NCBI RefSeq assembly: GCF_030268885.1
Contig: NZ_BSSA01000001.1
Coordinates: 1 to 64,000 of the forward strand
Direction: 5' to 3'
From: Kitasatospora phosalacinea
GTDB lineage: Bacteria; Actinomycetota; Actinomycetes; Streptomycetales; Streptomycetaceae
DNA length: 64,000 bases
The translations under genes and the position numbers were made by a program. Shown piece after piece: positions 16,311-24,970 of the stretch (its first letter is position 1; each line of letters starts with the position of its first letter). The notes beneath the pieces are model-generated. The model was not told where the DNA came from. It ran no database searches and saw only the letters and a program-made list of their open reading frames with translations.

Positions 16311-17527
16311 GGGACCTCCACGTGGAGCAGGGTCGGACCGCCCGGCGGGCTGGAGACCCGCAGGCGGCCGTCGACGGCGGCGAGCCGGTCGGCCAGACCG
16401 GTCAGGCCGGTGCCGAGGGCCGGGTCGGCGCCGCCCGCGCCGTCGTCGGTGATCTCCAGCACCAGCAGGTCGGCGCGGTAGCGGCCGTGCACGGCGGCCC
16501 GGCTCGCGCCGCTGTGCCGGGCGACGTTCGTCAGCGCCTCGCTGACCAGGTAGTACAGGTGGGTCTCCAGCTGCGGGGGCAGCCGGCCCGGCAGGTCGAG
16601 GTCGACCGCGACCGGCAGCGGGAGGCGCCCGGCCCGTTCGCGGACCGCCGCGGCCAGGCCGTGGTCGGCCAGCACGGGCGGGTTCAGGCCGCGCAGCAGG
16701 TCGCGCAACTCGCGGTGGGCGTCGCCCAGTTGGCGCTGCGCCCGGGCGAGCTGGGGGCGGGCCGGGGAGTCGGCGGGCAGGTCGAGGTCGAGCAGGCCGA
16801 GGGTCAGGCCGAGCGCCACCAGGTGCTGCTGCGCGCCGTCGTGCAGGTCCCGCTCGATCCGGACGCGCTCGGCGTCGAAGGCGTCCAGCAGGCGGCTGCG
16901 CGCGGCCCGCACCTCCTGCAGCTGCGCGCCCAGCTCCTCGTCCCGCGGGGCCAGCAGCGTCCGGGCCAGGGCCGCCCGGGCGCCCGCCCAGGAGGTCACC
17001 GTCCACGGCGAGGCCAGCAGCACCAGGGCGCCGAACACCGTCCACGGCCAGGTCGAGCCGTCCGTCGCGGCGAAGCACAGCGCGGGCAGCCCGAACGCGA
17101 AGGCCAGCACCAGCACGTCCAGCCACCACAGCGCGCACGCCGAGACCAGGGTGAAGCCCAGCTCCCGCCAGGTCGCCCGCTCGGTCAGCCGGGACGCCAC
17201 CCAGGCCCGCGGACCCGGGCCGGACGGGGGCCGGTGCGGGTCGGGCGCCGGGTCGTCGTCCACCAGCCGCAGCCGCCACCGCTCCACCGCGGCCACCGCC
17301 GTCGCCGCCAGCACCACGCCCGCCAGCGGCGCCACCCCCACCAGCACCACCAGCAGCACCAGCCCCGCGACCAGGCCCGCCACCAGCACCAGCACCGCCG
17401 CCGCGCCCACCAGCACCCCGCTGAGCAGGTACGCCGCCGCGCGCCACGGCCACCCCGAGGCGAGGAACGCCCAGGGGCGCCGGGCCATCGCCTGCCAGGC
17501 GGTGCTCGGACGGGGTTCGGTGCGCAT
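16295..17527 (-). CDS. Sensor histidine kinase (HisKA_3 family)
   Basis: 410 aa; ATG 17527 chosen because the hydrophobic sensor begins shortly after. Four membrane segments within residues 20-160 form the sensor. The dimerisation domain has the phospho-acceptor His in ERVRIERDLHDGAQQH (about 240), and the ATPase domain has EALTNVARHS and DDGAGG. The last residues HVEVPCHFG overlap the regulator gene. Kinases of this architecture are often paired with drug-export or envelope-stress ABC genes, which fits the divergent ABC gene pair beginning at 17637. Confidence 0.9.
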   Translation of the reverse strand: MRTEPRPSTAWQAMARRPWAFLASGWPWRAAAYLLSGVLVGAAAVLVLVAGLVAGLVLLVVLVGVAPLAGVVLAATAVAAVERWRLRLVDDDPAPDPHRPPSGPGPRAWVASRLTERATWRELGFTLVSACALWWLDVLVLAFAFGLPALCFAATDGSTWPWTVFGALVLLASPWTVTSWAGARAALARTLLAPRDEELGAQLQEVRAARSRLLDAFDAERVRIERDLHDGAQQHLVALGLTLGLLDLDLPADSPARPQLARAQRQLGDAHRELRDLLRGLNPPVLADHGLAAAVRERAGRLPLPVAVDLDLPGRLPPQLETHLYYLVSEALTNVARHSGASRAAVHGRYRADLLVLEITDDGAGGADPALGTGLTGLADRLAAVDGRLRVSSPPGGPTLLHVEVPCHFG

Positions 17528-17636
17528 GCGGGCGACTCTAGCCGCCCGCCCGGCCCGGCGCGGTAGTGCCCGCACTACCTTCGAAGTAGGGCGCGGGCCA
17601 GTGCCCGGGCCACCGGTCCGCAGGTGGGATGGCCCC

Positions 17637-18404
17637 ATGACGACCACTCAGGACACCACGGCGCCCGTCCGGCTGGAGCGCGTCCGCAAGGTGCACGGCA
17701 GCGGCGAGCGCGCCGTCACCGCCCTCGACGACCTCACCCTCGCCTTTCCGGCCGGCACCCTCACCGCGGTCATGGGCCCCTCCGGCTCCGGCAAGTCCAC
17801 CCTGCTGCACGTCGCCGCCGGACTCGAACCCCCCACCTCCGGCCGGGTCGAACTCGCCGGGCACGACCTCGCCGCCCTCGACGAACGCCGTCGCACCGTC
17901 CTGCGCCGCGACCACCTCGGCTTCGTCTTCCAGGCCTCCAACCTGGTCGAATCGCTCACCGCGGCCCAGAACGTCGCCCTGCCCGCCCGCTTCGCCCGCC
18001 GCCGCACCGCCCCCGAGCGGATCGCCGCCGCGCTCGACGCCGTCGGCCTCGCCGACCGCGCCCACCACCGCCCCGCCCAGCTCTCCGGCGGCCAGCAGCA
18101 GCGCGTCGCCCTCGCCCGGGCGCTGGTCACCCGCCCCCGGGTGCTGTTCGCCGACGAGCCCACCGGCGCCCTCGACCGCGCCGCCGGACAGCACGTGCTG
18201 CGCCTGCTGCGCGCCCTCGTCGACGAGCACGGCCAGACCACCGTCATGGTCACACACGACCCGGCCGCCGCCGCGATCGCCGACACCGTCGTCCTGCTCA
18301 CCGACGGCCGCGTCGCCGACCGCTTCACCCCCGACCCGGCCGCGCCCCCCGCCGAGCGGGCCGCCGCCGTCGCCGCCCGCCTCACCCGTCAGGAGACCCG
18401 GTGA
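17637..18404 (+). CDS. ABC transporter ATP-binding protein (MacB/LolD type)
   Basis: 255 aa. Walker [10 protein letters not shown] (about 50), Q-loop FVFQASNLV, signature [15 protein letters not shown], Walker [13 protein letters not shown] and H-loop VMVTHD are all intact, so it should hydrolyse ATP. The order fits the exporter/lipoprotein-release family that pairs with FtsX-like permeases. Its stop overlaps the permease start as GTGA. The divergent two-component system suggests regulated expression. Confidence 0.92.
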   Translation: MTTTQDTTAPVRLERVRKVHGSGERAVTALDDLTLAFPAGTLTAVMGPSGSGKSTLLHVAAGLEPPTSGRVELAGHDLAALDERRRTVLRRDHLGFVFQASNLVESLTAAQNVALPARFARRRTAPERIAAALDAVGLADRAHHRPAQLSGGQQQRVALARALVTRPRVLFADEPTGALDRAAGQHVLRLLRALVDEHGQTTVMVTHDPAAAAIADTVVLLTDGRVADRFTPDPAAPPAERAAAVAARLTRQETR

Positions 18405-21400
18405 TCGCCCTCGCCAACCTCCGCACCCGCTGGGCCGGGTTCCTCGCCGCCTGGCTGGCCGTCCTCGCCGGGACGGCCCTGATCGCCGCCGCCCTCACCG
18501 TCCGCGCCTCGGCCGCCCCCACCGTCCAACCCCGGCTCGCCGGGGCCCAACTGCTGGTCCTGCCCGCGCAGGCCCGCGACCCCGACGGCAGCCCCGCCGA
18601 CCGCGTCCCCTGGAGCGAGGACGACGCGGACGCGCTGATCGCCCGCCTGCGCACCCTGCCCGGCGTCACCGGCGCCGCCGCCGACCGCGCCTTCTACGCC
18701 CAGGCCGTCCGCGACGGGCACCCGGTCGCCGACCCGGGCGCGGGCGAAGCCGGACACGGCTGGTCCAGCACCGCCACCGCCCCCTACCGGCTGCTCGACG
18801 GACGGCCCCCGCAGCAGCCCGACGAGGTCGTCGCCCCCGCCGCGCTCGGCGCCCCCACCGGCAGCCGGATCACCGTCAACCTCACCGCCGGACGCGCCGA
18901 GTTCACCGTCACCGGCACCCTCGACGGCCCCGGCTACTGGTTCACCGACGCGGTCGCCGCCGCCCGCGCCCCCGGCGTCCGGGCCGTCGCCGTCCGCAGC
19001 ACCGACCCGGCCGCCACCGCGCAGGCCGCCCGCGACCTGCTCGGCGGACACGGCAGCGTCCTCACCGGCGACGCCCGGGCCGAGCTGCAACCCGGCTGGA
19101 CCGGCCACCGGCGCTTCCTCGCCGACCAACTCCTCGCCGCCACCGCCGGACTGGCCCTGTTCACCACCGTCCTGGTGGTCGCCTCCACCCTCGCCCTGCA
19201 CACCGCCCTGCGCCGCCGCGAACTCGGCCTGCTCCGGCTCCTCGGCGCCGCCCCCCGCCAGCTCCGCCGCCTGCTGCTCGGCGAGGCCGCCGTCCTCGGC
19301 CTGCTCGGCTCCGCCGCGGGCTGCGCCCTCGGCACCGCCCTCGCCCCGCTGCTCGGCCGCCTCCTGCTCCACCTGGAGGCCGCCCCGCCCGACCTCACCG
19401 TCCGCACCGCCGCCGCACCCCTGCTCGCCGCCGCCGCGACCGGCACCGGCACCGCCCTGCTCGGCGCCTGGAGCGCCGCCCGCACCACCACCCGCCCCGC
19501 CCCGCTCGACGCCCTCCACCCCGACCGCCACGGCGACCGCCCGCTCGGCCGGGCCCGCCTCGCCGCCGGACTCGCCGCCCTCGCCCTCGGCGCCGCCGCC
19601 GTCCTGGCCACCGCCGCCACCACCGCCGACGACCGGATCGCCGCCGCGCTCGCCGCCACCGCCACCCTGGTCACCGCGGCCGCACTGCTCGCCCCGCTCC
19701 TCGTCGGCCCCGCCGCCCGCGCCCTCACCCGCCCGCTCCGGCACCTGCCCGGCCCCACCCCCGTCCTGCTGCGCGGCGAACTCACCACCGCCCCGCGCCG
19801 CGCCGCCGCCCTCGCCGCACCCGTCATCGCCGCCGTCGGCTTCGCCGTCCTGCTCAGCGGCACCGTCGACACCATGCGCGCCGCCTACCCCGCCGGCCAG
19901 GCCCGGCAGCTGGCCGGACAGCGGATCGTCACCGACGACGGCACCCCCGGCCTCACCGGCACCACCGACGAGACCGCCGCCGCCAACCCGGACGGCCGCG
20001 CCGCCCTCCCCGTCCGCGCCTTCGTCCGCGACGCGCACGGCACCACCCTCGCCGTCGACCTCCTCGGCACCCGCGACCCCGCCCTGGCCCGCCCCGGCGA
20101 AGCCGTCCTCGGCCGCACCCTCGCCGACCGCCTCGGCGTCGGCCCCGGCCAGGCGTACGAGGTCCGCTTCGCCGACGGGGTGAGCGTCCCCGTCCGGATC
20201 GCCCGGGTCCTGCCCGACGACCCCGCCCGCGGCGCGTTCACCATGGCCCGCGCCGAAGTCCGCGCCCACGACCCGGCCGCCCTCGGCGACGACCTCTTCG
20301 TCCCCGCCGGAGCCACCGCGAGCGCCGCCGTGCCCGGCAGCGCCGTCCACGACGCGATGCGCTACGCGCTCGACGACTACGCCACCGACGCCCGGCTCAC
20401 CGACGCCCTCGCCGCCCTGCTCACCGCCGTCGCCGTCGGCTACAGCGCGCTCGCCGCCGCGAACAGCGCGGCGGCCGCCGCGCACGCCCGCCGCCGCGAG
20501 CACGCCGTCCTCGGCACCCTCGGCGGCACCCGCCGCCAGCTCCTCGTCCTCGCCGCCACCGAAACCGTCCTCACCACCGCCGTCGGGGCCGCCCTCGGCC
20601 TCCTCGCCGCCCTCCCGCCCCTCGCCGCCCTCGCCTCCGGCCTCTCCCAGGCCACCGGCACCCCCGTCACCCCCCACCTCGACCCGCTCACCGTCACCGC
20701 CGCGGTCCTCACCACCCTCCTCCTGGCCACCACCACCAGCACCCTGACCACCCGCCGGGGCCTGCGCCGGAGTTGGAACGGCCTGCGGCCGGGCGGGGGG
20801 TGGAGGGGAGGGATGGTCTGCGCCGGAGTTGGAACGGCCTGCGGCCGGGCGGGGGGTGGAGGGGAGGGATGGTCTGCGCCGGAGTTGGAACGGCCTGCGG
20901 CCGGGCGAGGGGCGGAGGGGAGGGGCGGCCTGCGCCGGGGGCGGGACGGCCTGCGGCGGGGCGAGGGGTGGTGGTCGGGGCGGGCGGGGTGTCAGGCGGG
21001 GGTGCGGCGGCGGCGGATGCGGGGTGGGCGGAGGCGTTCGCCGCGGGCGAAGCGGCGGAGGCGGGGGAGGCGGGAGAAGCGGTCGCGGTTGGCGACGGCG
21101 GCGCGGTCGAGTTCCTCCATCAGGCGGCGGCCGCGGTGCTCCAGGTCGAGTTCGTCGAGGATGCGGTCGACCTCGGCGAGCAGCGAGCCGTGCAACTGCC
21201 AGGCCTCGGGGCTCTCCTGGACGCGGCGCAGCAGGAGCTGGGCGACGTTCTCGCGGCAGGCCCAGGCGGCGGAGAGCTCGGCGGCCATGCGCTGCTCGGC
21301 CTCCTCCGCGTTGCGGCTGACCTGGGTGGTGACCAGCACCGCGAAGCTGACCAGGGCGCCGCCGACGTGCTCGAACAGCTCCTCCAGGGCCACCGCCACG

Positions 21401-22288
21401 TCGTCCGGGAAGAGCCGCTCGCCCGGGCCGCGGCGCTTGGCCAGGTCGGTGAGCGAGCGGGCGATCACCCGGATGACGACCACGCAGATCTCCAGGGTGT
21501 CCAGGCCGGTGCGCAGGACCAGCCGGGAGAGCAGGCCCTCGCTGATCCGCGGGTTCAGCCGCAGGCTGTCCTCGGCCTGGCGCAGCGCCCCGTCCACCTC
21601 GGCGATCGCCTGGTCCAGCCGCCGGGCCTCGTGCAGCCGTTCGGCGGCCCGTTCGACCGGCACCGGGCGGCCGAGCTCCTCGGCGAGGCCGAGCAGCAGG
21701 GACCGGGCCCGGCGGGCCAGGTCCTCGATGGACTCGCCCGCCGTGTCGACCCACACCGGGGGCGCTATCACCAGGTTGAACAGCAGGCCGACGCTGGCGC
21801 CGATCACCGTCTCCAGCACCCGGTCCCAGGCCTGCGTGGTGACCTGCGAGACGCCCAGGATCAGCATCGCGCTGATCGCGACCTCCTGGACGAACTCGTC
21901 GACCCGCACGAACCGCCCGATCACCAGCGAGGCCAGGATGATCAGCCCCAGGCTCCACCAGGAGAGCCCCACCACGGCGGAGAACCCGATCGCGATCAGC
22001 ACCCCGACGACCACCGAGTTGACCCGCCGGATGCTGGTGGTCAGGGTCGAGTACACCGTCACCTGCACGACCAGCAGCGCGGTCAGCGGCGCGGTCAGCG
22101 GCACCGGCTCCCGGCTCAGCCAGGTCGCCACCACGTACGACAGCGTCGCGGCGACCGTGGCCCGCACCGTCTGCACGACGAACGGGTCCTTGGCCCCGCG
22201 ACGCAGTACCACCGCCACCGGCTCCGGAACGAAACGCATGCTGCCCTTCTATCCCTGCCGGGGCCCGATCACACCGTGCACACGCTGA
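18401..22288 (+). CDS. FtsX-like ABC permease with an abnormally extended reading frame
   Basis: GTG 18401 overlaps the ATPase stop. Residues 1-785 form a normal MacB-type permease: N-terminal helix, large extracellular part, membrane helices near 245-365, 395-460, then a second half with helices near 660-790. The recognisable protein ends around base 20765 (TLTTRRGLRR). No stop follows. The frame runs into 56-bp tandem repeats and then along the antisense of the FUSC gene to a TAG/TGA near 22288, giving a nominal 1295 residues whose last 500 are not transporter-like. The functional part is secure; the true C-terminus is unknown and the ancestral stop has probably been lost. Confidence 0.75.
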   Translation: MIALANLRTRWAGFLAAWLAVLAGTALIAAALTVRASAAPTVQPRLAGAQLLVLPAQARDPDGSPADRVPWSEDDADALIARLRTLPGVTGAAADRAFYAQAVRDGHPVADPGAGEAGHGWSSTATAPYRLLDGRPPQQPDEVVAPAALGAPTGSRITVNLTAGRAEFTVTGTLDGPGYWFTDAVAAARAPGVRAVAVRSTDPAATAQAARDLLGGHGSVLTGDARAELQPGWTGHRRFLADQLLAATAGLALFTTVLVVASTLALHTALRRRELGLLRLLGAAPRQLRRLLLGEAAVLGLLGSAAGCALGTALAPLLGRLLLHLEAAPPDLTVRTAAAPLLAAAATGTGTALLGAWSAARTTTRPAPLDALHPDRHGDRPLGRARLAAGLAALALGAAAVLATAATTADDRIAAALAATATLVTAAALLAPLLVGPAARALTRPLRHLPGPTPVLLRGELTTAPRRAAALAAPVIAAVGFAVLLSGTVDTMRAAYPAGQARQLAGQRIVTDDGTPGLTGTTDETAAANPDGRAALPVRAFVRDAHGTTLAVDLLGTRDPALARPGEAVLGRTLADRLGVGPGQAYEVRFADGVSVPVRIARVLPDDPARGAFTMARAEVRAHDPAALGDDLFVPAGATASAAVPGSAVHDAMRYALDDYATDARLTDALAALLTAVAVGYSALAAANSAAAAAHARRREHAVLGTLGGTRRQLLVLAATETVLTTAVGAALGLLAALPPLAALASGLSQATGTPVTPHLDPLTVTAAVLTTLLLATTTSTLTTRRGLRRSWNGLRPGGGWRGGMVCAGVGTACGRAGGGGEGWSAPELERPAAGRGAEGRGGLRRGRDGLRRGEGWWSGRAGCQAGVRRRRMRGGRRRSPRAKRRRRGRREKRSRLATAARSSSSIRRRPRCSRSSSSRMRSTSASSEPCNCQASGLSWTRRSRSWATFSRQAQAAESSAAMRCSASSALRLTWVVTSTAKLTRAPPTCSNSSSRATATSSGKSRSPGPRRLARSVSERAITRMTTTQISRVSRPVRRTSRESRPSLIRGFSRRLSSAWRSAPSTSAIAWSSRRASCSRSAARSTGTGRPSSSARPSSRDRARRARSSMDSPAVSTHTGGAITRLNSRPTLAPITVSSTRSQACVVTCETPRISIALIATSWTNSSTRTNRPITSEARMISPRLHQESPTTAENPIAISTPTTTELTRRMLVVRVEYTVTCTTSSAVSGAVSGTGSRLSQVATTYDSVAATVARTVCTTNGSLAPRRSTTATGSGTKRMLPFYPCRGPITPCTR
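20762..20985. repeat. 56-bp tandem repeat array at the end of the permease gene
   Basis: Three near-identical 56-bp units (20762-20817, 20818-20873, 20874-20929) followed by a diverged fourth. The first two are identical. Because 56 is not a multiple of three, each unit shifts the reading frame. The array lies between the permease and the convergent FUSC gene, where a terminator would be expected. Confidence 0.9.
20992..22239 (-). CDS. FUSC-family (aromatic acid exporter type) membrane protein
   Basis: 415 aa; ATG 22239. The N-terminal 160 residues hold four to six membrane segments (YVVATWLSREPVPLTAPLTALLVVQVTVYSTL is the start of the FUSC core). The remaining 250 residues are soluble and helical, and end in an Arg-rich tail. 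FUSC proteins are half-sized relatives of AaeB/YccS exporters that move aromatic acids or related compounds. The gene is divergent from an MFS transporter. Confidence 0.8.
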   Translation of the reverse strand: MRFVPEPVAVVLRRGAKDPFVVQTVRATVAATLSYVVATWLSREPVPLTAPLTALLVVQVTVYSTLTTSIRRVNSVVVGVLIAIGFSAVVGLSWWSLGLIILASLVIGRFVRVDEFVQEVAISAMLILGVSQVTTQAWDRVLETVIGASVGLLFNLVIAPPVWVDTAGESIEDLARRARSLLLGLAEELGRPVPVERAAERLHEARRLDQAIAEVDGALRQAEDSLRLNPRISEGLLSRLVLRTGLDTLEICVVVIRVIARSLTDLAKRRGPGERLFPDDVAVALEELFEHVGGALVSFAVLVTTQVSRNAEEAEQRMAAELSAAWACRENVAQLLLRRVQESPEAWQLHGSLLAEVDRILDELDLEHRGRRLMEELDRAAVANRDRFSRLPRLRRFARGERLRPPRIRRRRTPA

Positions 22289-22299
22289 CGTGGCGTCAG
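22285..22299. promoter_or_regulatory. Inverted repeat in the FUSC/MFS divergent region
   Basis: CTGACG and its complement CGTCAG separated by three bases, between the divergent starts at 22239 and 22448. Size and position fit a regulator binding site. A looser TGTGA-N7-TCACA repeat follows at 22302-22318. Confidence 0.4.
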
Positions 22300-22311
22300 G
22301 CTGTGAGCTGC

Positions 22312-22341
22312 GGTCACAGGATGAACGCCTGTCTGGCTGAC
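22312..22341. promoter_or_regulatory. Shared 30-bp upstream element, copy 1
   Basis: About 26 of 30 bases match a second copy at 33716-33745. The invariant core is ATGAACGCCTG, one variable base, then CTGGCTGAC. Both copies lie about 100-150 bases upstream of transporter genes (MFS here, ABC importer there). Neither gives a short closed reading frame, so a DNA or RNA regulatory element is more likely than a leader peptide. Confidence 0.5.
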
Positions 22342-22447
22342 CCCCGGCCCGCTGCCGAGGATGGCGGCATCGGACGCCCATGCCCCCCGCGCGGCCGAAC
22401 GCGTCCGCGGTCCGAGGACGCGCCGCGCGATCCGAGGACCGGACGAG

Positions 22448-23686
22448 GTGGTGGTCGCCGTGAGCGACGTCTCCGACCTGACCGAGCGCGGGCGCACCGA
22501 GGTGGTGCCCGCCCCCGAAGCCCTGCGGCCCCTGCGCTACGCCGGGGTGTTCGCACTGCTGTTCCTGTTCGGCACCGAGACCTTCCTGGTCTCCCCGCTG
22601 CTGCCGACCATCGCCGAGTCGATCGGCTCCACCGAGGCTGCCGCCGCCTCCACCGTCACCGCGTACGTGCTGGTGTACGCGGTCTTCGCCCCGTTCCTCG
22701 GCCTGCTCAGCGACCGGTTCGGCCGCCGCCGCACCCTGCTCGCGGGCGGGCTGCTGTTCGTGCTGTCCAACGCGGCGGCCGCGCTCTCCACCGACCTCAC
22801 CCTGCTGGTGCTCTCCCGCGCGCTGGCCGGGCTGGCCGCCGCGGCCGCCGGACCGGCGATCTGGGCGCACATCGCCGAGACCGCCCCCGAGGCGGTGCGC
22901 GGCCGCGCCCTCGGGCTCGGCATGGCGCTGTTCTCCACCGGCCAGGTGGTCGGCGTCCCGCTGGGTGGCGTGCTGGCCGGGGCGGCGGGCTGGCGGGCCG
23001 CGTTCTGGGCGCTCGCGATCGGCACCCTCGCGGCGATCGCGCTGCTCACCCGGCAGGTCGCCCCCGCGCCGGGCGGCGCGGCGGCGGGCGGGGCCGTCCG
23101 GGCGATCCTGGGCGGCTGGCGCGACCCGGTGCTGCGGCGGGCGCTGCTGGTCAACACCGTCTTCAACGCGGCCAACCTGGGCGCGTACACCTTCCTCGGC
23201 GCCGTCCTCGACCGCCGCTTCGACCTGTCGGTGCAAGCCCTGGGCCTGGTCGGCGTGCTGGTCGGCGCGGGCAGCGTGGCCGGTTCGCTGGTCGGCGGGC
23301 GCCTCGGCGACAAGGCCCGCGGCGCGGGCCGCACCGACCTGCCGCTGCTCGCCCTCTGGGGCCTGCTGCTGGCCGCGGGCATCGCCCTCGCCACCAGCGC
23401 CCCGGGCCTGCCGCTGTCCCTGCTGGGCGTGCTGGTCTGGTTCACCGCCAGCGGGGCCTTCGTCACCGACCAGCAGACCCTGGCCGGCAGCGTCGCCCCC
23501 GCCCACCGGGCCACCTCCAGCGCCTGGCTGACCTCCACCATGTACGCGGGCACCGGCCTGGGCGCGTGGGCGGTCGGCGCGTTCTCCGACGTCACCCGCG
23601 GCGCCCTGCTGATCGGCACCGGCCTGGCCCTGGTCGCGGCGGCGGGCGCCTGGCTGGTCTCGCGCGGCCTGCGGCAGGAGGCGTGA
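22448..23686 (+). CDS. MFS transporter
   Basis: Major facilitator with 12 predicted helices. GTG 22448 (412 aa) has GAGGA 9 bases upstream; ATG 22361 would give a 441-aa form with an unusual hydrophilic head. The first helix starts at YAGVFALLFLFGTETFLVSP. The family signature DRFGRRRTLL lies between helices 2 and 3. It most resembles drug:H+ antiporters of the DHA1 group. It is divergent from the FUSC gene, and both may be exporters under the shared control region. Confidence 0.85.
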   Translation: MVVAVSDVSDLTERGRTEVVPAPEALRPLRYAGVFALLFLFGTETFLVSPLLPTIAESIGSTEAAAASTVTAYVLVYAVFAPFLGLLSDRFGRRRTLLAGGLLFVLSNAAAALSTDLTLLVLSRALAGLAAAAAGPAIWAHIAETAPEAVRGRALGLGMALFSTGQVVGVPLGGVLAGAAGWRAAFWALAIGTLAAIALLTRQVAPAPGGAAAGGAVRAILGGWRDPVLRRALLVNTVFNAANLGAYTFLGAVLDRRFDLSVQALGLVGVLVGAGSVAGSLVGGRLGDKARGAGRTDLPLLALWGLLLAAGIALATSAPGLPLSLLGVLVWFTASGAFVTDQQTLAGSVAPAHRATSSAWLTSTMYAGTGLGAWAVGAFSDVTRGALLIGTGLALVAAAGAWLVSRGLRQEA

Positions 23687-23690
23687 AGGT

Positions 23691-23892
23691 GAGCCCCGTC
23701 AGGGGGCCGGGGAACGGCGGTGGCCCCTTCAGGGGCTCGGGGAACGGCGAGTCCGTGCTGCTGACGGCCGGAGCCCATCGGAGGTCCGTGCTGCTTCGGG
23801 CCGTAGGAACAGAACCCGAAGCCCATGGCACGCACCGGCAGTGAACCGTGAGCAGCCCCGAGCCCGCCGTTCCCCGGGCCCCTGACGGGGCG
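23691..23892. repeat. Inverted-repeat-bounded element (MITE-like), copy A
   Basis: About 200 bp with nearly perfect 28-bp terminal inverted repeats (23693-23720 and 23864-23891, beginning GCCCCGTCAGGGG). An extra half-copy of the same motif follows the left end. No reading frame of note. A second copy lies at 36352-36559 with extensive internal identity. It begins 5 bases after the MFS stop and could also work as a terminator. Confidence 0.8.
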
Positions 23893-23897
23893 CCTGA

Positions 23898-24848
23898 TCA
23901 CGCGCCCCTGCGGGTGGTGAACGCGTTGCGGTAGGCGGCCGGGGTCATGCCGAGGTGGCGGTTGAGGTGCTGGCGGAGGGACTCGCCGGAGCCGAGGCCG
24001 CTGCGGTCGGCGACCTGGTCGACGGTGAGGTCGGTGGTCTCCAGGAGTTCGCGGGCGCGCAGCAGGCGTTGCTGGAGCAGCCACTGGAAGGGGGTCACGC
24101 CGGTCTCGGCGGCGAAGCGGCGGGTCAGGGTCCGCACGCTGGTGCGGGCCCGGGCGGCGAGGTCGGCGAGGGAGATCGGCCGGTCGAGGTGCTGCAGGGC
24201 CCAGACGCGGGCGGCGTCGAGCGGGGAGTCGGTGCGGGCGGGCAGCGGGGTGTCGACGAACTGGGCCTGGCCGCCCTGGCGGACGGGGGTGACGACGGCG
24301 GCGCGGGCGGCCCGGTTGGCGACGGCCGCGCCGTGGTCGGTGGCGATCAGGTGGAGGCACAGGTCGAGGCCGGCGGCCGAGCCCGCGCCGGTGACGATCC
24401 GGCCGTCCTCGGCGAACAGCCGGTCGGCGTCCACCCGGACGGCGGGGAAGGCGCGGCGCAGTTCGTCGGCGAGCGCCCAGTGGGTGGTGGCGGTGCGGCC
24501 GTCGAGCAGTCCGGCCTGGGCGAGGACGAAGGCGCCGGTGCAGATCGAGGCGATCCGCTTGCCCGCGGCGGCGGCCTCCCGCAGGGCCTCCAGCGCGGCC
24601 GGGTCGGCGTCGTGGCGGCTGGCGGTGGAGGGGACGACCACGGTGTCGGCGGCGGCGACGGCCTCCAGGCCGTGCCGGACGACGACGTCGATGCCGCCGT
24701 GGCCGGGCAGCACCCCGGGCACGGGCGTGCAGACCGTGACGGCGTAGCAGGGGCGTCCGTCCGCGACCGCGGCGTCGAACAGCACCGAGGGCATGGACAG
24801 GTCGAAGGGCTTGACGGGCGGGACGGCCAGGACGGCGACGCGGTGCAT
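23898..24848 (-). CDS. GlxA-type transcriptional regulator (DJ-1/PfpI domain plus AraC helix-turn-helix)
   Basis: 316 aa; ATG 24848 starts the protein at MHRVAVLAVPP, where the DJ-1 fold normally begins. Residues 1-185 are DJ-1/PfpI-like with the nucleophile-elbow motif ASICTGAFVLA (Cys near 105). Residues 215-316 carry two AraC helix-turn-helix motifs (TSVRTLTRRFAAETGVTPFQWL and DQVADRSGLGSGESLRQHLNR). Regulators of this type sense small metabolites. It is divergent from a reductase/epimerase gene, which is probably its target. Confidence 0.9.
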   Translation of the reverse strand: MHRVAVLAVPPVKPFDLSMPSVLFDAAVADGRPCYAVTVCTPVPGVLPGHGGIDVVVRHGLEAVAAADTVVVPSTASRHDADPAALEALREAAAAGKRIASICTGAFVLAQAGLLDGRTATTHWALADELRRAFPAVRVDADRLFAEDGRIVTGAGSAAGLDLCLHLIATDHGAAVANRAARAAVVTPVRQGGQAQFVDTPLPARTDSPLDAARVWALQHLDRPISLADLAARARTSVRTLTRRFAAETGVTPFQWLLQQRLLRARELLETTDLTVDQVADRSGLGSGESLRQHLNRHLGMTPAAYRNAFTTRRGA

Positions 24849-24970
24849 GGCTGGATCCTTGGACTCCGTGGCTGTCGGGCCACTGACCCTACCTCCTTGC
24901 GGCAGGGCAGAGTTGGCCGGGCGGAGGGCCCCCGCGACCACGTTCCCCAGCAGAGCAAGGAGGCACCACC

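Noticed and set aside
20762..20985. CRISPR array
   Set aside because: Units are contiguous 56-bp tandem repeats without unique spacers, and no cas genes are present.
22321..22341. Leader peptide MNACLAD, with MNAWLAD at 33725
   Set aside because: Neither frame closes within a short distance; both stay open for hundreds of codons. The similarity is at DNA level, so I list it as a regulatory element.
18389..23506. A 1705-codon open frame on the minus strand
   Set aside because: It is the antisense of the ABC permease, FUSC and MFS region. The product is low-complexity Gly/Ala/Arg, the usual shadow of high-GC coding DNA.
23691..23892. Insertion sequence
   Set aside because: Inverted ends are present but there is no transposase frame and no clear target-site duplication; treated as a non-coding repeat.
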